A DNA stretch of 64,000 nucleotides. Origin: Paraburkholderia largidicola. GTDB taxonomy: Bacteria > Pseudomonadota > Gammaproteobacteria > Burkholderiales > Burkholderiaceae. A program made the translations under genes and the position numbers. The stretch's first letter is position 1. Every line of letters begins with the position of its first letter. Below, piece by piece: positions 1 to 9,075 of the stretch. Below the pieces are notes generated by a model, which worked only from the letters and a program-made list of their open reading frames with translations, was not told the origin of the DNA and did no database searches. The stretch lies in NCBI RefSeq assembly GCF_013426895.1, contig NZ_AP023174.1, positions 3,695,947 to 3,759,946 on the forward strand, in the 5' to 3' direction.

Positions 1-247
1 GCTTGCGCGTGTTCTGCACGGCGCGGCTCGTATCCGATGCGTCGTCGAGCACGATGTACTGCACGCTCTTGCCCGCGATTTCCTTCGGCAGCAGCGCAAT
101 CGTGTTTTTCTCAGGGATGCCGAGCGATGCAGCCGGTCCCGTCGTGGACAGCGTGACCCCGATCTTCACCTGCGCCATCGCCGCACTTGCTCCGCACACG
201 AGCGCCATCGCGATCGCGGTACGGACCCATTGCTTTGTCGTTTTCAT
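1..247 (-). CDS. Branched-chain amino-acid-type ABC transporter substrate-binding protein, N-terminal part (cut by window edge)
   Basis: Only the first 82 codons are present; the gene continues beyond the left edge. It starts at ATG 247, preceded by a GGAGAC ribosome site. Residues 1-25 form a signal peptide ending in AMA before QVKIG, so the mature protein should be periplasmic. The start of the mature part (VKIGVTLSTTGPAASLGIPEKN) reads almost like the next gene at 513-1679, so the two are tandem paralogues of the Leu/Ile/Val-binding (periplasmic binding fold type I) family. The ligand cannot be told from the fragment. It could feed the importer encoded at 2175-6991, but it has its own upstream spacer. 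Confidence 0.85.
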   Translation of the reverse strand, partial: MKTTKQWVRTAIAMALVCGASAAMAQVKIGVTLSTTGPAASLGIPEKNTIALLPKEIAGKSVQYIVLDDASDTSRAVQNTRK

Positions 248-450
248 TGCTCGTCTCCAAACGCTTTAAATGCGTGTCGTAATCCGGTTCAGGAACCGGG
301 TAACTGAATCTAGTTATCGGGTATAAGCCTGCCAAGCATGGTTTTCCCTGCTCGTTGCAATTGCGTCAAACGTCAAACGCAGGCTCTACCGCTTTCGTCA
401 CTCCCCTACCCATTGCACGGCTTTTTTATTCAGACATCTCGCGTGCAATA

Positions 451-482
451 AAAAAGACGCGTCAACTGCTCGCGTCTTTTTT
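451..482. terminator. Bidirectional Rho-independent terminator
   Basis: A perfect hairpin with arms AAAAAGACGCG (451-461) and CGCGTCTTTTTT (471-482) around a 9-nt loop. The A and T runs allow termination on either strand. It sits just downstream of the minus-strand binding protein gene that ends at 513, which it most likely terminates. Confidence 0.85.
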
Positions 483-512
483 TGTGAATTCGAGTTCGTT
501 AATTCGCCTCGT

Positions 513-1679
513 TTAATCGGAAGCAAGCTTCCATTTGCCGTCGACGATTTGCACCATCACACGTGCGCGCTGATCGAGACCCGCGTGATCGTTCACGCTC
601 ATGTTGAAGATACCGTGCGAGCCCGGCAGATCTTTCGTGTCTTCGAGCGCGACGCGCAATGCTTCACGGAATTGCGGCGTACCCGGCTGGCCCTTCTTCA
701 AAGCGATGGGAATGGCGTGCTGCAGAAGCAGACCCGCGTCCCATGCGTGACCGCCGAACGTCGAGATCGAACCCGCGCCGTTGGCGCCTTCATAGGCGTG
801 CTTATAGGCGAGCGAAGCCTTCTTCACAGGATTCGAATCGGGCAGCTGATCGGCGACGAGCAGCGGGCCGGCGGGCAGATACGTGCCTTCGCAATCCTTG
901 CCGCACACGCGCAGGAAGTCGTTATTCGCAACGCCGTGCGTCTGATAGTACTTGCCCTTGAAGCCGCGCTCGCGCAGTGTCTTTTCCGGCAATGCGGCCG
1001 GCGTGCCCGCACCGGCGATGAGCACGGCATCCGGGTTCTGCGACATCATCTTCAGCACCTGGCCCGTCACGGACGCATCGTTGCGCGCGAAACGTTCATT
1101 CGCGACGACCTTGATCTTCTTGAGATCGGCGGCCTTGGTGAATTCCTTGAACCAGCTCTCGCCGTACGCATCCGAGAAGCCGATGAAAGCCACCGTCTTC
1201 ACGCCGTGGTTCGACATGTGTTGTGCAATCGCCGTCGCCATCAGAATGTCGTTCTGCGGCGTCTTGAAGACCCACGAGCGCTTCGCATCCATCGGCTCGA
1301 CGATCGACGCCGCTGCCGCCATCGAGATCATCGGCGTTTGCGTTTCGTTGGCGATGTCGATCATGGCCAGCGAGTTCGGCACGACAGTCGAGCCGATCAA
1401 CGCGTCGACGTGATCTTCACTGGTGAGCTTGCGTGCGTTCTTGACGGCTTGCGTCGAGTCGGTTGCATCGTCGAGCACGATGTAGTCGATTTTCTGGCCC
1501 GCGATTTCCTTCGGCAGAAGTGCGCTGGTGTTCTTCTCCGGAATGCCGAGCGAGGCCGCGGGCCCCGTCGCCGATACCGTCATGCCGATTTTCACGTCCG
1601 CGAATGCCGCGCCGCTATAGGTTGCGCACACGCCTGCCGCGACGAGTGCCGCGCTGATCCACCGCAATGCCGACTTCAT
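513..1679 (-). CDS. Branched-chain amino-acid-type ABC transporter substrate-binding protein
   Basis: A 388-residue periplasmic binding protein of the LivK/Leu-Ile-Val family. Residues 1-27 are a signal peptide ending AFA before DVKIG. The mature protein has the usual two-lobed ligand-binding length, with no lipobox. It starts at ATG 1679 with a GGAG-type ribosome site in front. The N-terminus is strongly similar to the truncated gene at 1-247, which points to a tandem duplication. A terminator follows at 451-482. Upstream, a direct repeat TTCGAATG (1702-1709 and 1712-1719) could belong to its control region. Family membership is clear; the ligand is unknown, since this family also binds aromatic acids, urea and amides. 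Confidence 0.88.
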   Translation of the reverse strand: MKSALRWISAALVAAGVCATYSGAAFADVKIGMTVSATGPAASLGIPEKNTSALLPKEIAGQKIDYIVLDDATDSTQAVKNARKLTSEDHVDALIGSTVVPNSLAMIDIANETQTPMISMAAAASIVEPMDAKRSWVFKTPQNDILMATAIAQHMSNHGVKTVAFIGFSDAYGESWFKEFTKAADLKKIKVVANERFARNDASVTGQVLKMMSQNPDAVLIAGAGTPAALPEKTLRERGFKGKYYQTHGVANNDFLRVCGKDCEGTYLPAGPLLVADQLPDSNPVKKASLAYKHAYEGANGAGSISTFGGHAWDAGLLLQHAIPIALKKGQPGTPQFREALRVALEDTKDLPGSHGIFNMSVNDHAGLDQRARVMVQIVDGKWKLASD

Positions 1680-2174
1680 TCCGCTCCTCTACGCCCCGAT
1701 GTTCGAATGGATTCGAATGTTTCCAAAGGCCGACCCGATGGTCGGCGAATGGCGAGTGTAGCGGAGGCATACCGCAGGCGGCAAGCGCTTTGAAGGCTTT
1801 GAATCTTTGGGGAAAAATGCCGGGCGCAGCGAGAGAGAAAACGCCAGATTTACAACGCCGCGCGACGCAGAAAGGCGCGCTGAAGAAGATGAGTTTTGAA
1901 CGGAAAAAGTAAAAAGCGCTGTTGGATTTCGTCCAACAGCGCTTTTGTATGGGCACTTATGCGCCTCATGTCTCCTCGTTCTCCACCTGCAAAATTCGGT
2001 GCATCAGAACTGTGTGAAGATTAAACGGGGGACGCTTCACGAGCAACTAGCATTTACCCTAGTGGTGCAGCGCCGCACAAAATTGGGGCGCATTCTTGTA
2101 GTTTCGCTCCATGTTCGCGTCATTTCGCAGCGGCTAACCCTTACTTCGGATCGCAAACTAATTTCCTGGCCCAC
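1680..2174. other. Intergenic region between binding-protein gene and livM
   Basis: No convincing gene. It holds the promoter region of the binding-protein gene (with the TTCGAATG direct repeat at 1702-1719) and the strong hairpin at 1911-1946. The part from 1950 to 2174 shows nothing I can name. Confidence 0.6.
1911..1946. terminator. Rho-independent terminator of the liv operon
   Basis: A long hairpin: AAAAGCGCTGTTGGA (1912-1926) pairs with TCCAACAGCGCTTTT (1932-1946) around a 5-nt loop, flanked by A and T runs on both sides. It lies about 230 bp downstream of livM on the minus strand and would stop read-through into the next binding-protein gene. Confidence 0.85.
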
Positions 2175-3149
2175 TCAGGCGCGCAACGGTTTGACCCGCT
2201 GCACGATCTCGCCGACGATGCCGCGCCGGAACGCCAGCACGCACGCGATGAAAATAAGCCCTGTGACGATCGTCGCCGACTCACCGAGTGAACGGAACCA
2301 CTCAACACCCGTCACCGACGCCAGCCCGCTGCCGATATCGCCAAGCCGGTCTTCCAGCGCGACGATCAACGCGGCGCCGAGCAACGGACCGAACAGCGTG
2401 CCCATGCCGCCCACCAGCGTCATCAGCACGACGAGGCCCGACATCGTCCAGTACGCATCGCCGAGCGTTTCGAAGCCAAGCACCAGTACCTTGAGCGAGC
2501 CGGCAAGACCCGCAAGACCCGCCGACAGAATGAACGCCAGCAGCTTGAAGCGGTTCGTATCATAGCCGAGCGAGATCGCGCGAGGCTCGTTCTCCTTGAT
2601 CGCGATCAGCACCTGCCCGAACGGCGAATGCACGATCCTCACGATCAGCAGGAACGCGAGCACCATCACGGCCAGCACGACGAAGTACAGCGTCAGGTCC
2701 GAAGACAGGCTCAACGTGCCGAACAGCTTGCCGCGCGGCACGCCTTGCAGGCCATCTTCGCCATGTGTGAACGGAGCCTGCAGGAACACGAAGTAGACCA
2801 TCTGCGCGAGCGCGAGCGTCACCATCGCGAAGTAAATGCCCTGTCGGCGAATCGCGAACAGACCGACCACAAAGCCCAGTAGGGTCGCCGCCGCCACGCC
2901 CGCTATCACGCCAACTTCGGGCGACATGCCGAGCGTCTGGATCGTGTAACCGGTGATATAGCCGGCCGTCGCGAGAAACATTGCGTGTCCAAACGACAGC
3001 AGGCCCGTATAGCCGATCAGCAGATTGAACGCGGCCGCGAACAACGCAAAGCACAACACCTTCATCACGAACACGGGATACGCGCCAACAAACGGCGCGA
3101 CGATCAGCGCGACCAGCAGCAGAACGTAGAGCGCTTTTCTCTGCATCAT
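2175..3149 (-). CDS. livM: Branched-chain amino acid ABC transporter permease LivM
   Basis: A 324-residue inner-membrane permease of the LivM family, the second membrane subunit of a high-affinity branched-chain amino-acid-type importer. It is strongly hydrophobic with many predicted helices. It carries the EAA-type cytoplasmic loop seen as ENEPRAISLGYD around residue 185, which docks on the ATPase. Its ATG (3149) overlaps the livH stop by four bases, so the two permeases are translationally coupled. It is the last gene of the operon livG-livF-livK-livH-livM. The substrate is inferred from the family only. Confidence 0.93.
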   Translation of the reverse strand: MMQRKALYVLLLVALIVAPFVGAYPVFVMKVLCFALFAAAFNLLIGYTGLLSFGHAMFLATAGYITGYTIQTLGMSPEVGVIAGVAAATLLGFVVGLFAIRRQGIYFAMVTLALAQMVYFVFLQAPFTHGEDGLQGVPRGKLFGTLSLSSDLTLYFVVLAVMVLAFLLIVRIVHSPFGQVLIAIKENEPRAISLGYDTNRFKLLAFILSAGLAGLAGSLKVLVLGFETLGDAYWTMSGLVVLMTLVGGMGTLFGPLLGAALIVALEDRLGDIGSGLASVTGVEWFRSLGESATIVTGLIFIACVLAFRRGIVGEIVQRVKPLRA

Positions 3150-4030
3150 TTTTCCTTGCCGAAGAGACCCGCCGGACGCACGAGCAACACGAGCGCCATG
3201 ATCACGAAGACCACGGTCGCCGACGCTTCCGGATAGAACACGCGCGTGAACCCTTCGATCACGCCCAGCAACAGGCCCGTGAGAATCGACCCCATGATCG
3301 AGCCCATGCCGCCGATCACGACGACCGCGAACACCGTGATGATCATCGGCTGGCCCATCAGCGGCGATACCTGAATGACGGGCGCCGCCAGCACGCCGGC
3401 AAACGCGGCCAGCGCGACGCCGAAGCCATACGTGAGCGTGACCATCATCGGTACGTTAACGCCGAATGCCTCGACGAGCTTCGGGTTCTCCGTGCCCGCG
3501 CGCAGATACGCGCCAAGACGCGTCTTCTCGATCACGAACCACGTCGCGAAGCACACGATCAACGACGCGACGACCACCCACGCGCGATAGTTCGGCAGAA
3601 ACATGAAGCCGAGATTGGTTGCGCCCGCAAGCGCCGACGGCACGTCGTACGGCTGCCCCGACGAACCGTAGATCGAATGGAACACGCCTTCGACGACGAG
3701 CGTCAGCCCGAATGTGAGCAACAGGCCGTAGAGGTGGTCGAGCTTGTACAGCCAGCGCAGCATCGAACGTTCGATCACGATGCCGAACAGCCCGACCAGC
3801 ACGGGCGCGAGCACGAGCATCACCCAGTACGGCAGACTGAAATACGACAGGCCCATCCACGTGAGCATCGCACCCAGCATGAACAACGCGCCATGCGCGA
3901 AGTTGATCACGTTGAGCAGACCGAAGATCACCGCCAGCCCCAGACTCAGAATCGCGTAGAACGAACCGTTCACGAGACCGAGCAGCAACTGGCTGAGCAT
4001 CGCCGGAAGCGGAATGCCAAAGATATCCAT
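3146..4030 (-). CDS. livH: Branched-chain amino acid ABC transporter permease LivH
   Basis: An inner-membrane permease of about 294 residues, LivH family, partner of LivM in the importer. The family signature GLLNVINFAHGALFMLGA is readable near residue 40, and a conserved ENPKLVEAFG loop precedes the later helices. An in-frame GTG at 4066 is possible, but ATG 4030 gives the normal N-terminus MDIFGIPLPAML, so I chose it. A hairpin at 4078-4102 separates the gene from livK. Its 3' end overlaps the livM start. Confidence 0.92.
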   Translation of the reverse strand: MDIFGIPLPAMLSQLLLGLVNGSFYAILSLGLAVIFGLLNVINFAHGALFMLGAMLTWMGLSYFSLPYWVMLVLAPVLVGLFGIVIERSMLRWLYKLDHLYGLLLTFGLTLVVEGVFHSIYGSSGQPYDVPSALAGATNLGFMFLPNYRAWVVVASLIVCFATWFVIEKTRLGAYLRAGTENPKLVEAFGVNVPMMVTLTYGFGVALAAFAGVLAAPVIQVSPLMGQPMIITVFAVVVIGGMGSIMGSILTGLLLGVIEGFTRVFYPEASATVVFVIMALVLLVRPAGLFGKEK

Positions 4031-4077
4031 TGAATCCGCCGTCAGAATGATATCGACGCAGTTCACTCACGAGACAC

Positions 4078-4102
4078 AACGGGCGGCGCTGCGCCGCCCG
4101 TT
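4078..4102 (-). promoter_or_regulatory. Intercistronic hairpin between livK and livH
   Basis: The arms AACGGGCGGC (4078-4087) and GCCGCCCGTT (4093-4102) pair perfectly around 5 nt. There is no T run after it on the coding (minus) strand, so it is unlikely to be a full terminator. In binding-protein importers such hairpins protect the upstream binding-protein message or reduce permease expression. That role is inferred here. Confidence 0.6.
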
Positions 4103-4122
4103 ACATCTTCGCTGCGAACCGC

Positions 4123-5340
4123 TTACTTCCAGAGCGCGCAGCGCGACTCCGCTTTCGTTCCGAATGCCTGATCGCCTGGAATCGTCGCGGTGATCTTGTA
4201 GTAATCCCACGGCTCTTTCGATTCCGACGGCTTCTTCACTTCCATCAGGTACATGTCGTGGATCATGCTGCCGTCCTGACGGATGTAGCCCTTCGCGTAG
4301 AAATCGTCGATCTTCGTCTTGCGCAGTTGATCCATCACCTTGTCGCTGTCGGTCGTGCCAGTTGCCTGCACGGCCTTCAGATAAGTGGTGACGGCCGAAT
4401 AGTCCGCTGCCTGCAGGCTGGTCGGCATCTTCTTCATCTTGTCGAAGTAGCGCTGCGCCCACTTGCGGGTATTGGCGTCCTTGTTCCAGTACCAGCTATC
4501 GGTGGCGACCAGACCTTGCGTCGTTTCAAGTCCGAGGCTGTGAATATCGGTCAGGAAGATCAGCAGCGCGGCGATCTTCATCGACTTCGTCACGCCGAAT
4601 TCCTTGGCGGCCTTGATCGAGTTGATCGTGTCGCCACCCGCGTTCGCGAGACCCAGCACCTGCGCCTTCGATCCTTGCGCCTGCAACAGGAACGACGAGA
4701 AATCCGATGCCGACAGCGGATGACGCACCGTGCCGAGCACCTGTCCGCCATTCGCCTTCACCACGTCCGACGTGTTCTTTTCGAGCGCCTTGCCGAACGC
4801 GTAGTCCGCAGTCAGAAAGTACCAGGTCTTGCCGCCCTGCTTCGTCACGGCCGAACCCGTGCCTTTTGCGAGCGCCATCGTGTCGTACGCGTAGTGCACC
4901 GTGTACGGCGTGCATTGCTCGTTGGTCAGGTTGTCCGCGCCTGCGCCGATGTTGATGTACGGAACCTTCTTTTCACCCGCAACCTGATTGGTCGACAACG
5001 CAGTGGCCGAATTCGTGCCGCCGATGATCACGTTGACGCCGTCGCGGTCGATCCATTCACGTGCACGCGACGCGGCGATATCCGCCTTGTTCTGGTGATC
5101 GGCGTAGACCAGCTCGACCGTCTTGCCGTTGACCTTGCCGCCGAAATCGGCAATCGCCATGCGGATCGCCTCGAGGCCACCCTGGCCATCGATATCCGCA
5201 TACAGACCGGAAAGATCGGTGATGTAGCCGATCTTGACGGTCGCGCCATCCGCGGCCTGCGCGTTACCCGCAGCGAACATCGTGCCCGCGGCGGCCGCAA
5301 AGCAGACTGCTGACAACCTGGCGAAGTTCTTCAGTTTCAT
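4123..5340 (-). CDS. Branched-chain amino acid ABC transporter substrate-binding protein LivK-like
   Basis: A 405-residue periplasmic binding protein. A signal peptide ends at about residue 29 (NAQA before ADGATVKIGYITDLSG), followed by a full-length Leu/Ile/Val-type binding fold. It starts at ATG 5340 after GGAGAC. It lies inside the operon, between the ATPase livF and the permease livH, so it is the dedicated receptor of this importer. It is only distantly similar to the two tandem binding proteins at the left edge. The exact ligand is not visible from sequence. Confidence 0.9.
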   Translation of the reverse strand: MKLKNFARLSAVCFAAAAGTMFAAGNAQAADGATVKIGYITDLSGLYADIDGQGGLEAIRMAIADFGGKVNGKTVELVYADHQNKADIAASRAREWIDRDGVNVIIGGTNSATALSTNQVAGEKKVPYINIGAGADNLTNEQCTPYTVHYAYDTMALAKGTGSAVTKQGGKTWYFLTADYAFGKALEKNTSDVVKANGGQVLGTVRHPLSASDFSSFLLQAQGSKAQVLGLANAGGDTINSIKAAKEFGVTKSMKIAALLIFLTDIHSLGLETTQGLVATDSWYWNKDANTRKWAQRYFDKMKKMPTSLQAADYSAVTTYLKAVQATGTTDSDKVMDQLRKTKIDDFYAKGYIRQDGSMIHDMYLMEVKKPSESKEPWDYYKITATIPGDQAFGTKAESRCALWK

Positions 5341-5447
5341 GCGTGTCTCCTGTTTCCATGCTTGTGGTTATCAGAGGCATCTGGGTATGTCGTGCGTCGC
5401 AGTTCCCATGACGACCCCGATTGCTGGTCGGGATGCGTCCACCCCAC

Positions 5448-6203
5448 TTAGACGCCGAGCAAATCGTGCAGCACCGGCATTTTGCTTTCGAGTTCCTTTG
5501 CTCCGAAATGCTCGACGATGCGTCCATGCTCCATCACATAGAAACGATCGGCGAGCGGCGCGGCAAAGCGGAAGTTCTGTTCGACCATCACGATCGTGTA
5601 GCCGCGCGCTTTCAATGTGACGATCATGCGCGCGAGCGCCTGGACGATCACGGGGGCAAGGCCTTCGGAGATTTCATCCAGCAACAGCAGGTTCGCGCCC
5701 GTGCGAAGGATGCGCGCCACGGCCAGCATCTGTTGCTCGCCACCCGACAGGCGCGTGCCCTGGCTCATGCGCCGTTCCTGGAGATTGGGAAACATCTGGT
5801 AGATCTCGTCGATCGACATCATCAACGACTTGTCGCCGACGGGCGGCGGCAACATCAGATTTTCCTCGCACGACAGGCTCGAAAAAATGCCGCGCTCTTC
5901 CGGGCAATACCCGACGCCGCAATGCGCGATGCGGTGCGTCGCCATCGAAATCGTTTCGCGTCCGCCGACGCGGATCGAGCCCGTACGCCGGCCCGTCAGG
6001 CCCATGATCGCGCGCAGCGTCGTGGTGCGGCCCGCGCCATTGCGGCCGAGCAGCGTGACGACTTCACCGCGGCTGACGGTCAGATCGACGCCATGCAGGA
6101 TGTGCGATTCGCCGTACCACGCCTGCAGCCCCGCGATTTCCAGCGCGGGTTCGCCGCTCACCACACTGACCGATGCGTCTTCCTGTTCGCTCACTGTGCT
6201 CAT
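5448..6203 (-). CDS. livF: Branched-chain amino acid ABC transporter ATP-binding protein LivF
   Basis: A 251-residue cytoplasmic ATPase of the LivF family. The ABC signature LSGGEQQ is at residues 152-158, and Walker B is NLLLLDEISEGL with D176-E177. The Walker A loop reads GRNGAGRT (53-60), so the lysine that contacts ATP phosphates in nearly all ABC proteins is arginine (codon CGC at 6027-6029). The rest of the site looks intact. Arginine at this position may be a lineage trait rather than inactivation. Its ATG overlaps the livG stop by four bases. It works as a heterodimer with LivG under LivH/LivM. Confidence 0.93.
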   Translation of the reverse strand: MSTVSEQEDASVSVVSGEPALEIAGLQAWYGESHILHGVDLTVSRGEVVTLLGRNGAGRTTTLRAIMGLTGRRTGSIRVGGRETISMATHRIAHCGVGYCPEERGIFSSLSCEENLMLPPPVGDKSLMMSIDEIYQMFPNLQERRMSQGTRLSGGEQQMLAVARILRTGANLLLLDEISEGLAPVIVQALARMIVTLKARGYTIVMVEQNFRFAAPLADRFYVMEHGRIVEHFGAKELESKMPVLHDLLGV

Positions 6204-6991
6204 GCATGCGCTCCGGCAAGCGCCGCGTCCGCACTGCCCATATAGGCCTGCATGACGAGCGGGTTCTTCGAGACTTCCGCGTACGTGCCTTCGGCGAGCA
6301 CCTCGCCGCGTTGCAGGACGGTAATCGTGTCGGAGATGCCGGCTATCACATTCATGTTGTGTTCGACCATCAGGATCGTGCGACCCGCCGATACTTTTTT
6401 GATCAGCGCGGTCACGCGGTCGACGTCTTCATGCCCCATGCCTTGCGTCGGTTCGTCGAGCAGCATCAGTTCGGGTTCCATGCCGAGCGTCGTGGCGATT
6501 TCGAGCGCGCGTTTGCGCCCATACGACAGTTCGACGGCGGGCACATCGGCGAAATCGGTCAAGCCTACCTGAGTGAGCAGATCGATCGCGCGGTCGTCGA
6601 GTTGACGCAATGTGCGTTCGCTTCTCCAGAAATGAAACGCCGAGCCGAGCTGACGTTGCAGACCCACGCGCACATTCTGCAATGCCGTCAGATGCGGAAA
6701 TACAGCGGAAATCTGAAAGGAGCGGATGATGCCGCGACGCGCGACCTGCGCTGGACGTTCGCCCGTGATGTCGATACCGTCAAAGACGATCTGACCCGCA
6801 GTGGGCACGAGAAATTTGGTGAGCAGATTGAAGCAGGTGGTCTTGCCTGCGCCGTTCGGCCCGATGAGCGCATGGATCGAACCGCGCTTCACGCGCAGGT
6901 TCACACCGTTGACTGCGGTAAAACCCTTGAACTCACGAGTGAGCCCGCGCGTTTCGAGTATCGTATCGCCGAGAATCATGTTCCCTTCCAT
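6200..6991 (-). CDS. livG: Branched-chain amino acid ABC transporter ATP-binding protein LivG
   Basis: A 263-residue ATPase of the LivG family and the first gene of the importer operon. Walker A is GPNGAGKT (44-51) with a normal lysine. The LivG-type signature ELSYGRKRALEIA replaces LSGGQ, and Walker B is LMLLDEPTQGM. It starts at ATG 6991. A second in-frame ATG at codon 5 is possible. The 232-bp spacer to the right (6992-7223) must carry the operon promoter; I see no certain boxes there. Confidence 0.93.
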   Translation of the reverse strand: MEGNMILGDTILETRGLTREFKGFTAVNGVNLRVKRGSIHALIGPNGAGKTTCFNLLTKFLVPTAGQIVFDGIDITGERPAQVARRGIIRSFQISAVFPHLTALQNVRVGLQRQLGSAFHFWRSERTLRQLDDRAIDLLTQVGLTDFADVPAVELSYGRKRALEIATTLGMEPELMLLDEPTQGMGHEDVDRVTALIKKVSAGRTILMVEHNMNVIAGISDTITVLQRGEVLAEGTYAEVSKNPLVMQAYMGSADAALAGAHA

Positions 6992-7223
6992 GCGAAGTAA
7001 GGCGAAGCATTACCGCGTTTTATTCCGCGCTGAAACGGCGCGACTGTTATTGGCGATGACACCCCCGTGCCAATCGTGGCGTGGTGCACCAATGCGGACG
7101 GTAATCCATGCCGCACCACGCAGCATGGATGCCATTGTCGCGCCAATGATGCAGCGCAATCATTGGGATTTGCACTTAGTGTTTAATTCGACCTTCACTG
7201 CGCAAAACGTTAAACGTTGCGTG

Positions 7224-8918
7224 TCATGCAACGGACATCGGAGACGGGGCGCGGGTTTCGATGCTGTGACTGTCTCTTTGCGCACGACGGTCTGCGCGAA
7301 TCATGTCGCTCGCGCGTTCCGCGATCATCAGTGTCGGCGAGTTCGTGTTCCCTGAGGTAATCGTGGGCATCACGGATGCATCGACCACGCGCAGTCCTTC
7401 GACACCGATCACACGCAAGCGGCTATCCACGACCGCGCCGGGATCATTCAATGTGCCCATCCGGCATGTACCGACGGGATGGAAGATGGTGGTACCGACC
7501 TGCCCCGCCGCGATCTGCAATTCTTCCTCGGTCTGAAACTGGATGCCGGGCAAGATCTCTTCGGGCCGATACGGCTTCAGTGCAGGCGACGCCGCAATGC
7601 GCCGCGTGAGACGCAACGCGTTCGCAGCGACGTGACGGTCATACTCCGTCGAAAGATAGTTCGGCGCGATCAGCGGCGCGGCGTGCGGATTGCGTGATTC
7701 GATATGCACGCTGCCGCGCGAAGTCGGACGCAAATGACAGACCGATGCCGTGAACGCGTTGAAGCGATGCAAAGGTTCGCCGAACTTGTCGAGCGAAAGC
7801 GGTTGCACGTGATACTCGAGATCGGAACGCGTCAACGATCTGTCGTTCACATCGGACTTCGCAAACGCGCCGAGTTGCGACGGCGACATCGACATCGGCC
7901 CGCTTTGCATCAGCAGATACTGCAGCCCGATCATCATCTTGCCCCACCAGTGCGCGGAGGCCGTATTCAACGTGCGCACGCCGTGCACCTTATACGCCAT
8001 ACGCAACTGCAAATGGTCCTGAAGATTTTCACCGACGCCGCGCAGATCGTTCACGACCTCGATGCCGAGATTCTGCAGACGCGCGCCATTACCGATGCCC
8101 GACAGCTCGAGTAATTGCGGCGAGTTCACCGCGCCCGAACTCATGACGACTTCAATGCGCGCCTTCGCGATGTACTCGACATCGCCGCCGCGATATTCGA
8201 CACCGACGCAGCGCTTGCCTTCGAATACAACGCGTTGCGTGTGCGCGCCCGTGATGACCGTGAGATTCGGCCGCTGCATCGCAGGCCGCAAAAAAGCCTT
8301 CGATGCATTCCAGCGAATGCCGCGCTTCTGGTTCACATCGAAATAGCCGACGCCCGTGTTGTCGCCGCGATTGAAATCGTCGGTGGCGGGAATGCCGGCT
8401 TCCTGCGCGGCCTCGGCGAACTTCTCCAGAATCTTCCATTTGAGGCGCTGCTTTTCCACGCGCCATTGACCGCCCGCGCCGTGGAATTCATTTGCACCGC
8501 CATGATGGTCTTCGCTACGTTTGAAGACAGGCAGTACGGCATCCCACGACCACGACGAATCTTCCGTCACACGCGCCCATTCGTCGTAGTCTTCGCGCTG
8601 GCCGCGCATGTAGATCATGCCGTTGATCGACGAGGAGCCCCCCAATACACGGCCCCGCGGATACGACAATGCACGTCCGTTGAGTCCCGGTTCTGCCTGC
8701 GTTTTATAGAGCCAATCAGTGCGCGGATTGCCGATGCAATAGAGGTAACCGACAGGCACGTGAATCCAGTGATAGTCGTCCTTGCCGCCTGCTTCTAGCA
8801 GCAGCACGGTGACGTCGGGATCTTCAGTCAGGCGATTCGCAAGCACACAACCTGCCGTGCCCGCACCAATGACGATGTAGTCGAATTCGCCTTCGAGTTT
8901 TCTTGCTGTCGTGCTCAC
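7224..8918 (-). CDS. GMC-family FAD oxidoreductase (choline dehydrogenase-like)
   Basis: A flavoprotein of 564 residues in the glucose-methanol-choline family, which oxidises alcohols to aldehydes using FAD. The nucleotide motif GAGTAG is at residues 18-23. The GMC signature GGSSSINGMIYMRGQ lies near residue 85. C-terminal active-site blocks FHPVGTCRMG and SGNTNSPTLMIAERA hold the catalytic His and Asn. I chose GTG 8918 because a GGAGAC ribosome site lies 4 bases in front; an upstream ATG at 9020 would add an unrelated leader. The neighbour mmsA is on the same strand 157 bp upstream, so the two may act in one catabolic route. The substrate is unknown: choline, glycine-betaine-like or polyol alcohols are all possible. 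Confidence 0.85.
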   Translation of the reverse strand: MSTTARKLEGEFDYIVIGAGTAGCVLANRLTEDPDVTVLLLEAGGKDDYHWIHVPVGYLYCIGNPRTDWLYKTQAEPGLNGRALSYPRGRVLGGSSSINGMIYMRGQREDYDEWARVTEDSSWSWDAVLPVFKRSEDHHGGANEFHGAGGQWRVEKQRLKWKILEKFAEAAQEAGIPATDDFNRGDNTGVGYFDVNQKRGIRWNASKAFLRPAMQRPNLTVITGAHTQRVVFEGKRCVGVEYRGGDVEYIAKARIEVVMSSGAVNSPQLLELSGIGNGARLQNLGIEVVNDLRGVGENLQDHLQLRMAYKVHGVRTLNTASAHWWGKMMIGLQYLLMQSGPMSMSPSQLGAFAKSDVNDRSLTRSDLEYHVQPLSLDKFGEPLHRFNAFTASVCHLRPTSRGSVHIESRNPHAAPLIAPNYLSTEYDRHVAANALRLTRRIAASPALKPYRPEEILPGIQFQTEEELQIAAGQVGTTIFHPVGTCRMGTLNDPGAVVDSRLRVIGVEGLRVVDASVMPTITSGNTNSPTLMIAERASDMIRADRRAQRDSHSIETRAPSPMSVA

Positions 8919-9075
8919 CCTTGTCTCCTTCGCATGGCCACGTTGCATGGCATCTGATTGCGCTTTGGGCGTTTGTGTCGCTACTGCTTTTTGTTTATCA
9001 ACACCACATGCGATGCGCACGGCACTGCGCTATTGAAAACGCAATGCCGTGACCATTCCAATCTACTGATTCGCG

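Noticed and set aside
64..1520. Repeated short identical sequences near 60-110 and 1490-1540 as a mobile repeat
   Set aside because: They are the matching coding segments of the two tandem binding-protein paralogues.
549..1793. Long plus-strand frame opposite the binding-protein gene
   Set aside because: It is the antisense shadow of a clear binding protein; Arg/His-rich composition and no ribosome site or family features.
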